DNA from: UBA710 sp051655145
GTDB lineage: Bacteria; Bacillota_I; Bacilli_A; Mycoplasmatales; Metamycoplasmataceae
DNA length: 39,039 nt
Assembly (NCBI GenBank): GCA_051655145.1
Contig: JBOFZK010000071.1
Location: 1-39,039, forward strand
Direction of reading: 5' to 3'
The notes beneath the pieces are model-generated. The model was not told the DNA's origin and did not search any database. It worked only from the letters and a program-made list of their open reading frames with translations. Every line of letters begins with the position of its first letter. The stretch's first letter is position 1. Of this stretch, positions 29,932 through 39,039 are shown one piece after another. The position numbers and the translations under genes are program-made.

Positions 29932-30849
29932 TTACCTTATAAAGTCCAGTAAAATTTTTTCAAATCCAATCTTTTCCTCAATAACACCAGTTTTAATATC
30001 TATATCTAATTCAGCAAGTGAAAGAATTAATTCGTTAATTTTTTTAATACCCATTTTGATAAGTAATTTATTTCCGTTTTCAATTCTAAAACTATGAATA
30101 CCCATTATTTCAGCAATTTCTTGTAATGATTTTTTTTGTTTTTTTAAAACATCAATTTCTGAACAAATAATTAAGATTGTTGAAATACTTGAAATTAAAC
30201 TAATAACTTCTTCTCCGTGATTAATTTTTTCTTGATATTCTTTAAAAACTTGTAATGAATCTTTATTATTTAAAGCATTTAAAAAACCAAAAACATTTTT
30301 AGTTTGATATTTTGTTACTAAACTATCAATTGATTCTTCATTTATTTCGCTATCATTTACTAGAAGCTTTTCTATTTCAGAAGAAATAATCAGCATTTCA
30401 TTAGGTAATTTTGATGCCAAATAAATAGCACTAAGTTTATTTATTTTTCCACCCTTTTCTTCAACTAGTTCAATAATTTTATTAGGAAGATCTTTTTCAT
30501 CAACTTTATTAAAAGAAAATGAATGAGCATTCTTTAACAAAAAAGAATTTAATATATTTGTTTTATCTAAATCTTTTTCTTTGCAATTCAAAACAAAAAG
30601 AACAATATTATTTACTTCTTTTTTTAAAAAAGAAGTAATTTGTTCTTGTTGAGATTTATTAAAATTAATATCATTTAAAATAATTAATTCTTTATCGTTA
30701 AATAAAGATGTATTTACGATTGAATCAATAATATCTGAAAAAGATGAATCATCATAAAAGTTAATAGAATTATTAATATTATTTTTTAAAATAATATCAT
30801 TAATCTTTTTTTCGATATAAAGGGGCTCATCACCATAAATAAAATACAT
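29932..30849 (-). CDS. holA: DNA polymerase III subunit delta
   Basis: 305 aa, MYFIYGDEPLYIEKKINDI at the N-terminus as in HolA/YqeN, then LSAIYLASKLPNEMLIISSEIEKLLV and the C-terminal collar domain region FRIENGNKLLIKMG. It opens the sliding clamp and is part of the clamp loader. Length fits the family, though sequence conservation is low. It has its own leaderless promoter inside a 16-bp palindrome (30849-30864), overlapping nothing of tsf but starting right after its stop. Confidence 0.88.
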   Translation of the reverse strand: MYFIYGDEPLYIEKKINDIILKNNINNSINFYDDSSFSDIIDSIVNTSLFNDKELIILNDINFNKSQQEQITSFLKKEVNNIVLFVLNCKEKDLDKTNILNSFLLKNAHSFSFNKVDEKDLPNKIIELVEEKGGKINKLSAIYLASKLPNEMLIISSEIEKLLVNDSEINEESIDSLVTKYQTKNVFGFLNALNNKDSLQVFKEYQEKINHGEEVISLISSISTILIICSEIDVLKKQKKSLQEIAEIMGIHSFRIENGNKLLIKMGIKKINELILSLAELDIDIKTGVIEEKIGFEKILLDFIR

Positions 30850-30864
30850 ATAATTTAAATTATA
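30849..30864 (-). promoter_or_regulatory. Palindromic leaderless promoter of holA
   Basis: TATAATTTAAATTATA is a perfect 16-bp palindrome. The minus-strand TATAAT is at 30859-30864, 9 nt before ATG 30849. Confidence 0.6.
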
Positions 30865-30865
30865 C

Positions 30866-31756
30866 TTATTTTTTCATTTGTTGTTTTACTTCTTCAGCAA
30901 AATCAACAACTATTTTTTCAATTCCTTCTCCAACTTCAAAACGAACCATTGCAATTGGTTTTGCTTTTATGTCTTTAAAATATTGACTAACTTTTTTTCC
31001 GCTTTCTTTTACATATTCTTGTTCAAGTAATGTAGAATCAGATAAAGCTTTAGTTACTTTACCATTAAACATGTTTTCTTTTATGTTTTCTGGTTTTTTA
31101 TCAAATCCTGGAGTTTCTTTTAATTCCTCAGCAACTTGTTTTCTAATTTCATCCATTTTAGCTTGAGGAACATCATCCATAGATAGATATTCTGGATTCA
31201 TAGCTGTTATATGCATAGCAATATCTCTTAATACTTCATCGCTTGAACCTTCAGCAACTATTAGAGCTGCTTTTTGCCCATCAAAGTGAGTATAAGCACC
31301 AAAGTTTACTCCTGGAGTTCTTTTGAACTTAATACTTCTTCTAAATGAAATTTTTTCTCCAATAACACTTGTTGCTTCAATAGTTGTTTCTTCAATAGTT
31401 TTTCCTGAAGCTGTTTTTAATTTTAGAACTTCTTCATCGCTTGAAAATTCATTCATTAATAATGTTTCTCCAATAGTATTTAAAGTTTTATTGAAAATAT
31501 CATTTTTAGCAACATAATCAGTTTCTGAATTTAATTCAAAAATAACAGCACAGTCTTTATTAACAATAGTTTGAACTAAACCTTCAGCGGCAATTTTTCC
31601 TGCTTTTTTAACAGCTTTGGCAATTCCGTTTTTTTGTAATCATTCAATTGCTTGGTCAAGATTCATATTTGTAGCTTCTAAAGCTTTTTTACAATCAATA
31701 AATCCAGAACCAGTTCTTTCTCTTAATTCTTTAATTAATTCTGACATTGATTTCAT
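30866..31756 (-). CDS. tsf: Translation elongation factor Ts
   Basis: 296 aa, ATG 31756 with AGGAG 7 nt upstream (an in-frame ATG three codons later is a weaker option). The N-terminal helix LIKELRERTGSGFIDCKKAL is the UBA-like signature. NSETDYVAKN (residues 76-85) is the EF-Tu contact, with Asp80 and Phe/Tyr81. It exchanges GDP for GTP on EF-Tu. It follows rpsB with one nucleotide between stop and start, the usual rpsB-tsf operon. Confidence 0.96.
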
Positions 31757-31757
31757 A

Positions 31758-32738
31758 TTATTCTCCTGTTTTTTCTGTTTTTATTTTTTTAGGCATAGCT
31801 GCAGCTTCTGTATTTGTAGCTTCTCTCTTTTTAAAAGTAAATGGAGCACCGGTTGAAGTTCTATTATCTTTTTTTCCGTCTCATTCTCTTTTTGGTCTAT
31901 TGCTGTTAAAAGTTCTAGGTCCTTTAGAATTATCTCTTTGGATTTTTTTCTCCATAAATTCTGGTGGAAGAACAATTGCTTCATCTGGTTGGAAAGCAAA
32001 TTTAACTTGACCATTTTTAGCACTAACAATAGCATCGGCTAAGATAGTTAAAATTAACATTAATGATTTTATTGAATCATCATTTGATGGAATAGGAATA
32101 TCTACAAGACCTGGATCACAGTTTGTATCCACGATTCCGATTATTTTTATATTTTTAACTTTTTTAGCTTCTTTAATTGCTATTAAATCATAATTAGGAT
32201 CAGCAATTATCATAATTGAAGGAACAAATTTCATGTTTCTTATTCCTTCAAAATTTCTTTGTAATTTTGTTAATTCTTTCTTTTTAAGAATTCCTTCTTT
32301 TTTAGTAAGACCTTCTCAATTGTTTGCTTCCATTTCTTCTAAGTTTTCCATTGTTTTAACTCTTGAAAAAATTGTTTTTTTGTTTGTTAAAGTTCCACCT
32401 AATCATCTTTCATTTACATAAAATGAATTTGTTCTTAAAGCTTGTTCTTTAATAATATCTTTAGCTTGTCTTTTTGTACCTACAAAGATGAAGTCTCCAC
32501 CTTTTTCAGCAATTTTTTTAATAAAACTAAAAGCAAATGATAATGCTTTTTGTGTTTTTTGAATATCTATAATATGAATTTTATTTTTTGTTGAATGAAT
32601 ATATTGTTTCATTTTTGGATTTCACATATTTTTTTTGTGTCCAAAATAAACTCCAAATTCTAATAATTTTGAATCTGAAACAATTTTTTCAGTATTTTCT
32701 TTGCTAAGAGCTAACTCTTCTTTTAATTTATCTTCCAT
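31758..32738 (-). CDS. rpsB: 30S ribosomal protein S2
   Basis: 326 aa, ATG 32738 with AAAAGG upstream. It has the S2 core: LLEFGVYFGHKKNMWNPKM, IHIIDIQKT, GDFIFVGTKRQAKDII, NERWLGGTLTN and IIGIVDTNCDP, then IPIPSNDDS. It spans several TGA Trp codons. It is longer than the common 230-260 residues because of a charged C-terminal tail after residue 260 rich in Lys, Arg and Thr. A long, structured leader precedes it. Confidence 0.96.
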
Positions 32739-32770
32739 TTGTACCTTTTTGTTTTGTCTTCCTTTTTATA

Positions 32771-32846
32771 TCGCTTGCACGCAGAATCATTATTTAGTAA
32801 ATGACACATCTGAATACATCAATAAAAAGTGCTTTTTAATTTTATA
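32771..32846 (-). promoter_or_regulatory. rpsB promoter and structured leader
   Basis: A minus-strand TATAAA at 32846-32841, after TTAACA, predicts a start near 32834 and a leader of about 95 nt. The RNA can fold CAGA (32812-32809) with TCTG (32785-32782) and, inside it, TCATT (32804-32800) with AATGA (32791-32787). Next to it is a GC-rich patch (32771-32785, nine of 15 G or C) that is unusual here. This is probably an S2 autoregulatory leader, by analogy with other bacteria. Confidence 0.45.
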
Positions 32847-32921
32847 TGTATGTTAATACAAAAACAATTTTACACTAATTTAAAATTTTCTCTAACCTTT
32901 TAAGTATAAAAAAAGTTTTTT

Positions 32922-32930
32922 TGCTATAAT
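32922..32930 (+). promoter_or_regulatory. Extended -10 promoter of rplU
   Basis: TGCTATAAT, with a predicted start near 32937, downstream of an A-run/T-run tract (32908-32922). Confidence 0.65.
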
Positions 32931-32936
32931 AAATTT

Positions 32937-33030
32937 GTTACTTATTTTGAAAGTAACCATTTCGAAAAGGTTTTGAAAGTTTGATTTATTAAACACCTAA
33001 TAGAATGTGACATAAAATTTTTAAAATAGG
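32937..33030 (+). promoter_or_regulatory. rplU leader, probable L21 autoregulatory element
   Basis: The leader of about 100 nt starts with the stem GTTACTT (32937-32943) pairing AAGTAAC (32951-32957). A second possible stem lies around GTTTGATTTATTAAAC. AGGAGG precedes ATG 33037. Firmicutes carry a known L21 leader in this place; the match here is by position and structure only. Confidence 0.45.
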
Positions 33031-33036
33031 AGGCTT

Positions 33037-33333
33037 ATGATAGCAATTATAGAAACAGGTGGTAAACAGCTTCTTGTTAAAAAAGAACAAACAATTTTTG
33101 TTGAAAAACTTATTGGTAATGAAGGTGATATTATCAAATTTGATAAAGTATTATTAGTTGATAATAAATTAGGGAAACCATTTTTAAAAGATTCGTATGT
33201 AGAAGCTATTATAGAAAAACAAGGAAAAGCAAAAAAAATCGTTGTTTATAGACATAATGCAAAATCTACACATAAAAGAAAATTAGGGCACCGTCAACCA
33301 TATACAAGATTAAAAATATTAGAAATTAAATAA
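33037..33333 (+). CDS. rplU: 50S ribosomal protein L21
   Basis: 98 aa, MIAIIETGGKQLLVKKEQ at the start and a C-terminus with KKIVVYRHNAKSTHKRKLGHRQPYTRLKI, the L21 signature. It binds 23S rRNA. It is first in rplU-rpmA, separated by 21 nt, with no gene for the Prp protease between them. Confidence 0.97.
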   Translation: MIAIIETGGKQLLVKKEQTIFVEKLIGNEGDIIKFDKVLLVDNKLGKPFLKDSYVEAIIEKQGKAKKIVVYRHNAKSTHKRKLGHRQPYTRLKILEIK

Positions 33334-33354
33334 AAAAATTAGGGAGAGTGAAAC

Positions 33355-33609
33355 ATGGCAAAAACAAAAGCGGCCGGAAGTAGTAAGAACGGAAGAGAAT
33401 CACATAGTAAACGTTTAGGTTGAAAATTAAGTGATGGACAATATGCAAATGCAGGTTCAATAATTTTCAGACAAAGAGGAACAAAAATTCATCCTGGTAA
33501 TAATGTAGGGATTGGAAAAGACCACACTTTATATACATTAATTGATGGTTATATTAAATATGAAAAAAGAAGAAATAGAACATTTGCTTCTGCATATTTA
33601 GAAAGATAA
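33355..33609 (+). CDS. rpmA: 50S ribosomal protein L27
   Basis: 84 aa, ATG 33355 with AGGGAG upstream, TAA 33607-33609. It begins MAKTKAAGSSKNGRESHSKR and contains GSIIFRQRGTKIHPGNNVG and the LYTLIDGYIKYEKR end. L27 reaches the peptidyl-transferase centre with its N-terminal tail. No N-terminal prepeptide like that of many firmicutes is present. One internal Trp is TGA, so the gene is hidden in the standard code. Confidence 0.96.
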
Positions 33610-33661
33610 TTTTGCAAATTAAATTAACTTATATTATAATTAATTTAAAGGAGTGTTATTT

Positions 33662-34327
33662 ATGTCAATTATAGGAAAAAAATATGATACAGTATTAGTT
33701 GATTTTCCAAAAAGTAAAACAAAGTTTATTGTAAAAAAAGATTCAATAGGGGATGTTGTTTATAATGATTATTTAAATGAAATTCTTTCATTAGATGATT
33801 TAAGAAAAATAAGAGATACTATAAAAAGTAACTCAAAACTTTTTAAATTAATAGTTCAAATGTCAGAAGAATCAGTAAACTTTTGTAAAGAGAATTCAAC
33901 AGACTATGAAAAAACATTTTTAGATGCAGATAAATTAACTATTGAAAAAGTAGGAAAGATTGCAGTAATTTTAAAAAATAAAATTTTAAAATTTGAAACA
34001 TTAAAATTATATTTAGAAACAAATTTTGAAAGATCTTTCGAAAAATGATACAAAATGTATGTTGAATTTATTTTATGAAATGAATTAGAAACATTTTATA
34101 AAGAAACAATAATATCTATATCTAATATTAGAAAAGTTACAATAAAAGAATCTGACATAGAACAAGAAACAAAAAAAACACTTAACTTTATTAAATTAAA
34201 TTTAATGGATCCTTTAAAAGTATTTTTAAAAGAAGATTGAGATCTAGCGCTTAAAAGTTATGATTTAGAATTAAGAATCAGAGAGAAAAAAAATAAAGCA
34301 GCTATTCCTTCTATTTCGAAAAACTAA
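33662..34327 (+). CDS. Unrecognised 221-aa protein
   Basis: ATG 33662, preceded by AAAGGAG, and TAA 34325-34327; several TGA Trp codons lie in the middle. An upstream TTG at 33653 is a weaker start. The protein is predicted to be helical, charged and soluble, with Trp residues around EKWYKMYVEFILWNELETFY. It has no signal peptide, membrane segment or metal or nucleotide motif. It sits between rpmA and prs in the same direction. No function can be given. Confidence 0.8.
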
Positions 34328-34344
34328 GGATTAAATATTAAAAT

Positions 34345-35313
34345 ATGGATCAAGATAAAAATAAAGTAAAAATATTTGGAATGCCTAGTTCAACCATTTT
34401 AGCAAAACAAGTGGCAAAAGAATTAGGAATTGAATTATCAGAAATTGAATTAATTAAATTCAGCGATGGTGAAAAAATTTTAAAACCATCTGTAGTTGTT
34501 AGAAATCATTCTGTTTTCATAATTGCAAATACTTTAACAATTGATTTTTTATTTGATTTACTTATTTTTATTGATTCAGTAAAAAGAGCTTCAGCTAAAG
34601 ACATTTATGTTATTAATTCTTATTATGGTTATTCAAGACAAGATAGAAAAGCTAATAAAAGAGAGCCAATAACAGCAAAATTAGTAGCTAATTTATTAGA
34701 AACTACTGGTGTACAACATTTAATGACAATTGATTTACACAATCCTTCTATTCAAGGATTTTTTGATATTCCTGTTGATGATTTAAAATGATGTTATTCT
34801 TTAGCTGCCTTTCTTAAAAAAGAAAAATTAAAATATACTATTGTTTCTCCAGATCATGGTGGAGCAGTTAGAGCAAGAACACTTGCAGAACTTTTATCAA
34901 ATACAATTAAAATCGCAATTATTGATAAAAGAAGAAGTGGACCAAATAAATCTGAGATCATGAATGTTCTTGGTAATGTAAAAGGTGAAAACGTTGTTAT
35001 TTTAGATGATATGATCGATACTGGTGGAACTATTTTAAAAGCAGCTAGAATTCTTAAAAAAAATGGTGCTGAAAAAATTTATATAGCAGCTACTCATGGT
35101 ATTTTTTCTAATGGTTTCCAAGAATTTGAAGATGAAAAATGTATTGAAAAAGTATTTCTTTCTGATTCAATTGAAAAAAAAGAATTATTAGTTAGCAAAA
35201 AAATAGAAATAATTTCAGTCGCTCCTTTAATAGCTAATGCTATTCAAGCTTATTTAAATTCATCATCAATATCATCTTTATATCATAAAAAAATAGACGA
35301 AGAAAATATTTAA
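34345..35313 (+). CDS. prs: Ribose-phosphate pyrophosphokinase
   Basis: 322 aa. It makes PRPP from ribose 5-phosphate and ATP. Signatures are RQDRKANKREPITAKLVANL, the ATP/Mg site TIDLHNPSIQGFFDIPVD (with PSIQGF), VSPDHGGAVRART and the PRPP loop VVILDDMIDTGGTI. The N-terminus starts with KIFGMPSSTILAKQVAKEL. Length is near the usual 315. rsmG follows after 10 nt. Confidence 0.97.
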
Positions 35314-35323
35314 ATATAAGATT

Positions 35324-36019
35324 ATGAAAAACTATAAACAAGAAACTTATTTCTTATGTAATGGAAATAAAAAAACGTTTTCAAATCTAGAAAAATATGT
35401 TGATTTAATTTTAGAAAATAATAAAAAAATGAATTTAACAGGATTTGATGAAGAAACAATTTGAAAAGAAGGAATTTTTAACTCTATTATTAGTTTTAAA
35501 ACTTATTTTCCTTATTTTAATGAACAAGCAAAAATTGTTGATGTAGGTCCTGGTGCTGGCTTTCCTTCAGTTCCTCTTATTATCTTTTTCGAAAATAACT
35601 TTATTCTTGATTTAGTAGAACCAAATTCAAAAAGAGCAGATTTTTTGAATTTGGTTAAAACAGAATTAAAATTAAAATTTAATATCATAAATGATAGAGT
35701 TGAAAATTTAGATCTTAAAAATAAATATGATGTTGTTACTGCAAGAGCTGTTTCTTCTCTTAGGATATTAATTGAAATAACAATGAATTTAGGAAAAGAA
35801 AATAGTTTATATATTTTCCCTAAAGGGCCTTTAATTAATGAAGAAATTTTAGAAGCGGATATGATCATTAAAAAACTTAATATAAATTATATTATTCAAA
35901 ATATAAAAGAAATTGAAGATAAAGACTTAAATATTTTTTCATATTTTAAAACCTTTAATAATATTAAAGGATATCCAAGAACTTGATCAGAAGTTAAAAA
36001 AAATAATAAAATAACTTAA
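35324..36019 (+). CDS. rsmG: 16S rRNA m7G527 methyltransferase RsmG
   Basis: 231 aa through two TGA Trp codons. The SAM-binding motif is IVDVGPGAGFPSVPLII, preceded by KKMNLTGF (typical of RsmG/GidB) and followed by LVEPNSKRADFL, then VVTARAVSSLRILIEI. It methylates G527 near the decoding centre. The stop is followed by an A-run and a strong hairpin. Confidence 0.93.
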
Positions 36020-36020
36020 A

Positions 36021-36066
36021 AAAAAAAAAAAAACAATGATTTTTGTTTCATAATCATTGTTTTTAA
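36021..36066. terminator. Bidirectional terminator
   Basis: AAAAACAATGATT (36029-36041) pairs with AATCATTGTTTTT (36052-36064). It has a T-run on the right and an A-run on the left, so it can stop rsmG (+) and the small membrane gene (-). Confidence 0.85.
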
Positions 36067-36085
36067 ATAAAATTTTTTCTTAAAA

Positions 36086-36289
36086 TTATAGACTAATAAT
36101 TCCTAATGCATTTAATCATAGAAAAATACCAGCAAATAAACCGAAAGGAATAGTTAATATAGCAACAATTAATTCTACACCTGTTATTTTTGTATCTAAA
36201 AAATATATTACAAATCCAATTATACTAATTATTGGAAAAAGCATAAGAATTAATGCTATTAATTTTTTTGTTTCAAGTTTGTTACTCAT
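36086..36289 (-). CDS. Small membrane protein, 67 aa
   Basis: ATG 36289 with AAGAGGTT 5 nt upstream, TAA 36086-36088, one TGA Trp near the end. Two hydrophobic segments (about residues 9-29 and 36-60) are joined by a short polar stretch around FLDTKITGVE. It looks like a two-span membrane protein, with no motif I recognise. It converges with rsmG over a bidirectional terminator and lies 70 nt downstream of the uvrB stop. Function unknown. Confidence 0.75.
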
Positions 36290-36359
36290 TTTGAACCTCT
36301 TAAATTTGTTTTATTACCTATAATTATATATTTTTTTATCAAAAAAATAACAAATTGAA

Positions 36360-38342
36360 TTATTCATCCCCTTCAATTTCTAATATTAAATCTCTTAGTT
36401 CAGTAGCTTTTTCGAAATTTAATTCTTTAGCTGCCAAAACCATTTCTTCACGAAGTGATTCGATAATTTTATCTTTTTCTTTTTGAGCTTTTTTAGTATT
36501 TTTATTTTTTAATACATAATCAATAGCATCTGAGATATCTCTTCCATTTATAGGTTCTGCTATAGGTTTTATTATTGTAGATGGAATAATATTGTGTTTT
36601 TTATTGTAATTAATTTGTAATTCTCTTTTAATTTTATTATCATTAATAGTTTCTTGCATTGATTTAGAAATTGTATTAGCAAAAAAGATAACCCTTCCAT
36701 TGCTATTTCTCGCCGCTCTTCCAACAATTTGGATTAAAGATGTTTTAGACCTAAAAAAAGATTCTTTATTAGCATCTAAAACCATAATTAAGGATACTTC
36801 CGGTAAATCAATACCTTCTCTTAAAAGATTAATCCCAATTACTACTTCATAAATACCCTTTCTTAGTTTTCGAAGAATTTCATTTCTTTCAAATGTTTTA
36901 TGATCAGAATGAATATAAGCAATTTTTACATTTTTTTCTTTAAAGTATTTTGTAAATGCTTCTGAAGTTTTTTTAGTAGTGGTTAAAATTAAAGATCTTT
37001 CGTTTTTTTCTCTTTGTTTTAGAATTTGATCATAAATAGATTCAACTTGATTATCTTCGGGCATAATGCTAATTACAGGATCAAGTAAACCTGTTGGTCT
37101 TATAATTTGACTTACTACTTCTCCAGAAGTAAGATCTAATTCAAAATCAGCTGGAGTGGCTGAGACAAAAATTCTTTGAAAATCATAATCAAAAAATTCA
37201 GAAAATCTTAATGGTCTATTATCTAAAGCTGATGGAAGTCTAAAACCATATTCAACAAGATTTAATTTTCTTGCCCGGTCTCCATTATGCATAGCATTTA
37301 ATTGAGGAATCATCATGTGCGATTCATCAATAATCATAAGCGAATCCTTAGGAAGGAAATCGAGAAGAGTAAAAGGTTTTTCTCCTTCCATTCTTCCATC
37401 AATATGTCTTGAATAGTTTTCTATTCCAGAACAAAATCCAAATTCTTGTAATGAATCAATATCATTATTTGTTCTTTGTAATAATCTTTCATATTCTAAT
37501 CTCTTATTTTCATTTTTAAAAAATAATAATCTTTCATCTAATTCTTCTTTTATTAAATTAACAACTCTTGATGTTGTATCGTTTTGAATAATATATGCTG
37601 AAGCTGGGAAAATAGTATAACTATCAAAAGACTTTATTACATTTTTATTTAAACTATCTACTATATAAATATTTTCAATAGTATCATCAAAAAAATCAAT
37701 TCTTATAATAAATTCATTTGTTCAACCAGGAGATATTTCAACAACATCACCTTTAGATGAAAAATGACCACTTTCTAAACTAATATTATTTCTTGTATAT
37801 TGTCTTTTTATAAGTTCTATAAAAAAATTACTTCGTTTGATTGTTTGTCCTTTTTCAATATTAAGAAAACTAATTTTATATTCTTCAGGATTTATTGTTC
37901 CATATATAGATGCTACTGAAGCTACAACAATTGTATCTCTTCTAGTTGTAAGAGCATTTAATGTTGAAATTCTCATTGCTTCTAAATCATGATTATTTTT
38001 CGATGTTTTTTCAATATAAACATCCTTTGCAGGAAGATATGCTTCAGGACGATAATGATCAAAATAGGAAACAAAGTATTCAACTCTATTTTCTTTGAAA
38101 AGAGATTTTAATTCTGAATATAATTGAGAAGCTAAAGTTTTATTATGAGAAAGGACTAAAACAGGTCTATTTATTTTTTCAATAACATTTGCTATTGTAA
38201 ATGTTTTACCACTTCCAGTGACTCCTAATAAAACCTGGTTTTTTTTACCTTCATAAATACCATTAGTTAATTCTTTAATCGCATTTATTTGGTCACCAGC
38301 AGGTTTGTTATCTGCAAAAATTTTAAAATCTTTATTTTCCAT
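36360..38342 (-). CDS. uvrB: UvrABC excision nuclease subunit B
   Basis: 660 aa, ATG 38342, TAA 36360-36362, with TGA Trp inside. Walker A is GVTGSGKT (40-47). The damage-probing beta-hairpin region is YFDHYRPEAYLPAKDVYIEK, the DEAD-like box is MIIDESHMM, and the helicase VI region is QIVGRAARNSNGRV. The C-terminal UVR domain (LREEMVLAAKELNFEKATELRD) binds UvrC. UvrB verifies lesions for nucleotide excision repair. A TATAAT box 14 nt before ATG and no ribosome binding site suggest a very short leader. Confidence 0.97.
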
Positions 38343-38356
38343 ATTTAATATTTAAA

Positions 38357-38362
38357 ATTATA
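38357..38362 (-). promoter_or_regulatory. -10 box of uvrB
   Basis: TATAAT on the minus strand 14 nt before ATG 38342, followed by TTTAAAT; no Shine-Dalgarno site. Confidence 0.5.
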
Positions 38363-38364
38363 TA

Positions 38365-39039
38365 TTAATGCATTCAAGTAAATATTTTGTTTTTTAAACA
38401 TTTTCTTTTTATTTTTCAATAGGGATCATATGAATTTACTAAATTCCAAAAATCTTTATCATGTCCTTGTATTTTATCATGGGCTAATTCATGAATAATT
38501 ACATAATCAATTATTTCATAAGAAAAAGATGCTAAATATGATGAATATCTAATTATATTTTTCTTTGTATAATTAATTCCTCAAATTCCTTTTCTTAAAA
38601 AAACATTAGTATTATGTTTTGCAAAATTCATTTTATATTCAAAAAATTCTTGTCTTTTTAAAACGTATTCTAAAAGTTCTTTTTTATAAAAAAACAAAAT
38701 AATTTTTTCAATAGAATTTTTATTAATTATTTTCTTTTTATTGTCGAAATAAAAATGATTCCCTATAATATAAAAATATTTTTTTTCACCAAATAAATAA
38801 AATCATTTTTCTTCTTCATTAAAAAATTTATTTTCTTTTATTACTGACATTTTTTTATACATTTTTTCTATATATTTATAAATAAAATCATTTATGTCTT
38901 TTTCGTTTGCTGTATAAGGAACAGAAACAATAATTTCATTTTTTTTAGAAACCTTCATATAAAAATTAGAAATTAATTTTCTTTTTAAAAAAAACATAAT
39001 TTCTTCATTATTAGCAGTTTTAAAATATCTTTCTTCTAT
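38365..39039 (-). CDS. YgjP-like (DUF45) zinc metallopeptidase, 5' end cut by the window
   Basis: 224 residues are visible; the frame runs off the right edge. An in-frame ATG at 38997 is possible, but the sequence before it (residues ending TANNEEI) also fits, so the true start may be outside. The zinc site is HELAHxxxxxH followed by DFWNLV, as in YgjP/SprT-like M48-type proteins. The C-terminus ends KNKIFTWMH, with Trp as TGA. The role of the family is not established. It lies 22 nt upstream of uvrB, perhaps in the same transcript. Confidence 0.82.

Noticed and set aside
31781..32035. Minus-strand ORF overlapping rpsB
   Set aside because: It is a frame-shifted shadow of the rpsB 3' end; the rpsB frame is conserved there.
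36325..36352. TATTTTTTT-ATC-AAAAAAATA hairpin after uvrB
   Set aside because: The stem has no G-C pair and would be too weak as a terminator.
1..39039. tRNA, rRNA, CRISPR arrays and insertion sequences
   Set aside because: No T-loop/acceptor patterns, no regularly spaced repeats and no transposase or terminal repeats were seen by eye. A tRNAscan and repeat search would be decisive.

Overview
The window is chromosomal DNA from a mollicute of the Mycoplasma type. It is very AT-rich, and TGA must be read as tryptophan (genetic code 4) for nearly every long gene to stay open; for example, clpB, rpoB, rpoC, uvrB, rpsB, tsf, secE and nusG all carry in-frame TGA at places where the family has Trp. 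The window does not let me name a species. All coordinates below use code 4, so many genes are longer than a standard-code ORF would suggest.

Layout. 1-2244 (+) looks accessory: two unrecognised genes, a 66-bp perfect palindrome, then an AbiEii-type nucleotidyltransferase toxin whose N-terminus resembles the antitoxin AbiEi. 2588-7361 (-) holds a Cof-type HAD phosphatase, the chaperone clpB under a CIRCE/HrcA operator, an RNase HIII and a second Cof-type HAD phosphatase. 7457-11412 (+) holds an SpoU-family RNA methyltransferase and a large Upf1-like SF1 helicase. 11517-21906 (+) is the transcription/translation block rpoB-rpoC-rpmG-secE-nusG-argS, in which argS has an in-frame TAA. 21978-23730 (+) is pyk and hup. 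23723-25835 holds recU (-), degV (+) and rsmE (-). 25838-32738 (-) runs rpsB, tsf, holA, a degenerate GH13 protein, dprA, mutM and rbgA, in transcription order. 33037-36019 (+) is rplU, rpmA, a hypothetical, prs and rsmG. 36086-39039 (-) is a small membrane protein, uvrB and a YgjP-like metallopeptidase cut by the window edge.

Most of this is core mollicute housekeeping: transcription (RpoB, RpoC, NusG), translation (S2, EF-Ts, L21, L27, L33, RbgA, RsmE, RsmG, ArgRS), DNA repair and recombination (RecU, Fpg, UvrB, DprA, HolA, HU), heat shock (ClpB) and glycolysis/nucleotide supply (Pyk, Prs). No tRNA, rRNA, IS element or CRISPR array was seen.

Regulation. Many genes have no Shine-Dalgarno site but a TATAAT box only 6-10 nt before the start codon, which predicts leaderless mRNAs. 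Three of them share the palindromic 14-mer ATAATTTAAATTAT at the start codon. Others (rpsB, rplU, rpoB) have long structured leaders. The items most worth a second look are the 66-bp palindrome in front of the single-gene AbiE-like protein, the TAA inside argS, the GH13 protein that has lost its active site, and the helicase with a decayed nuclease tail.
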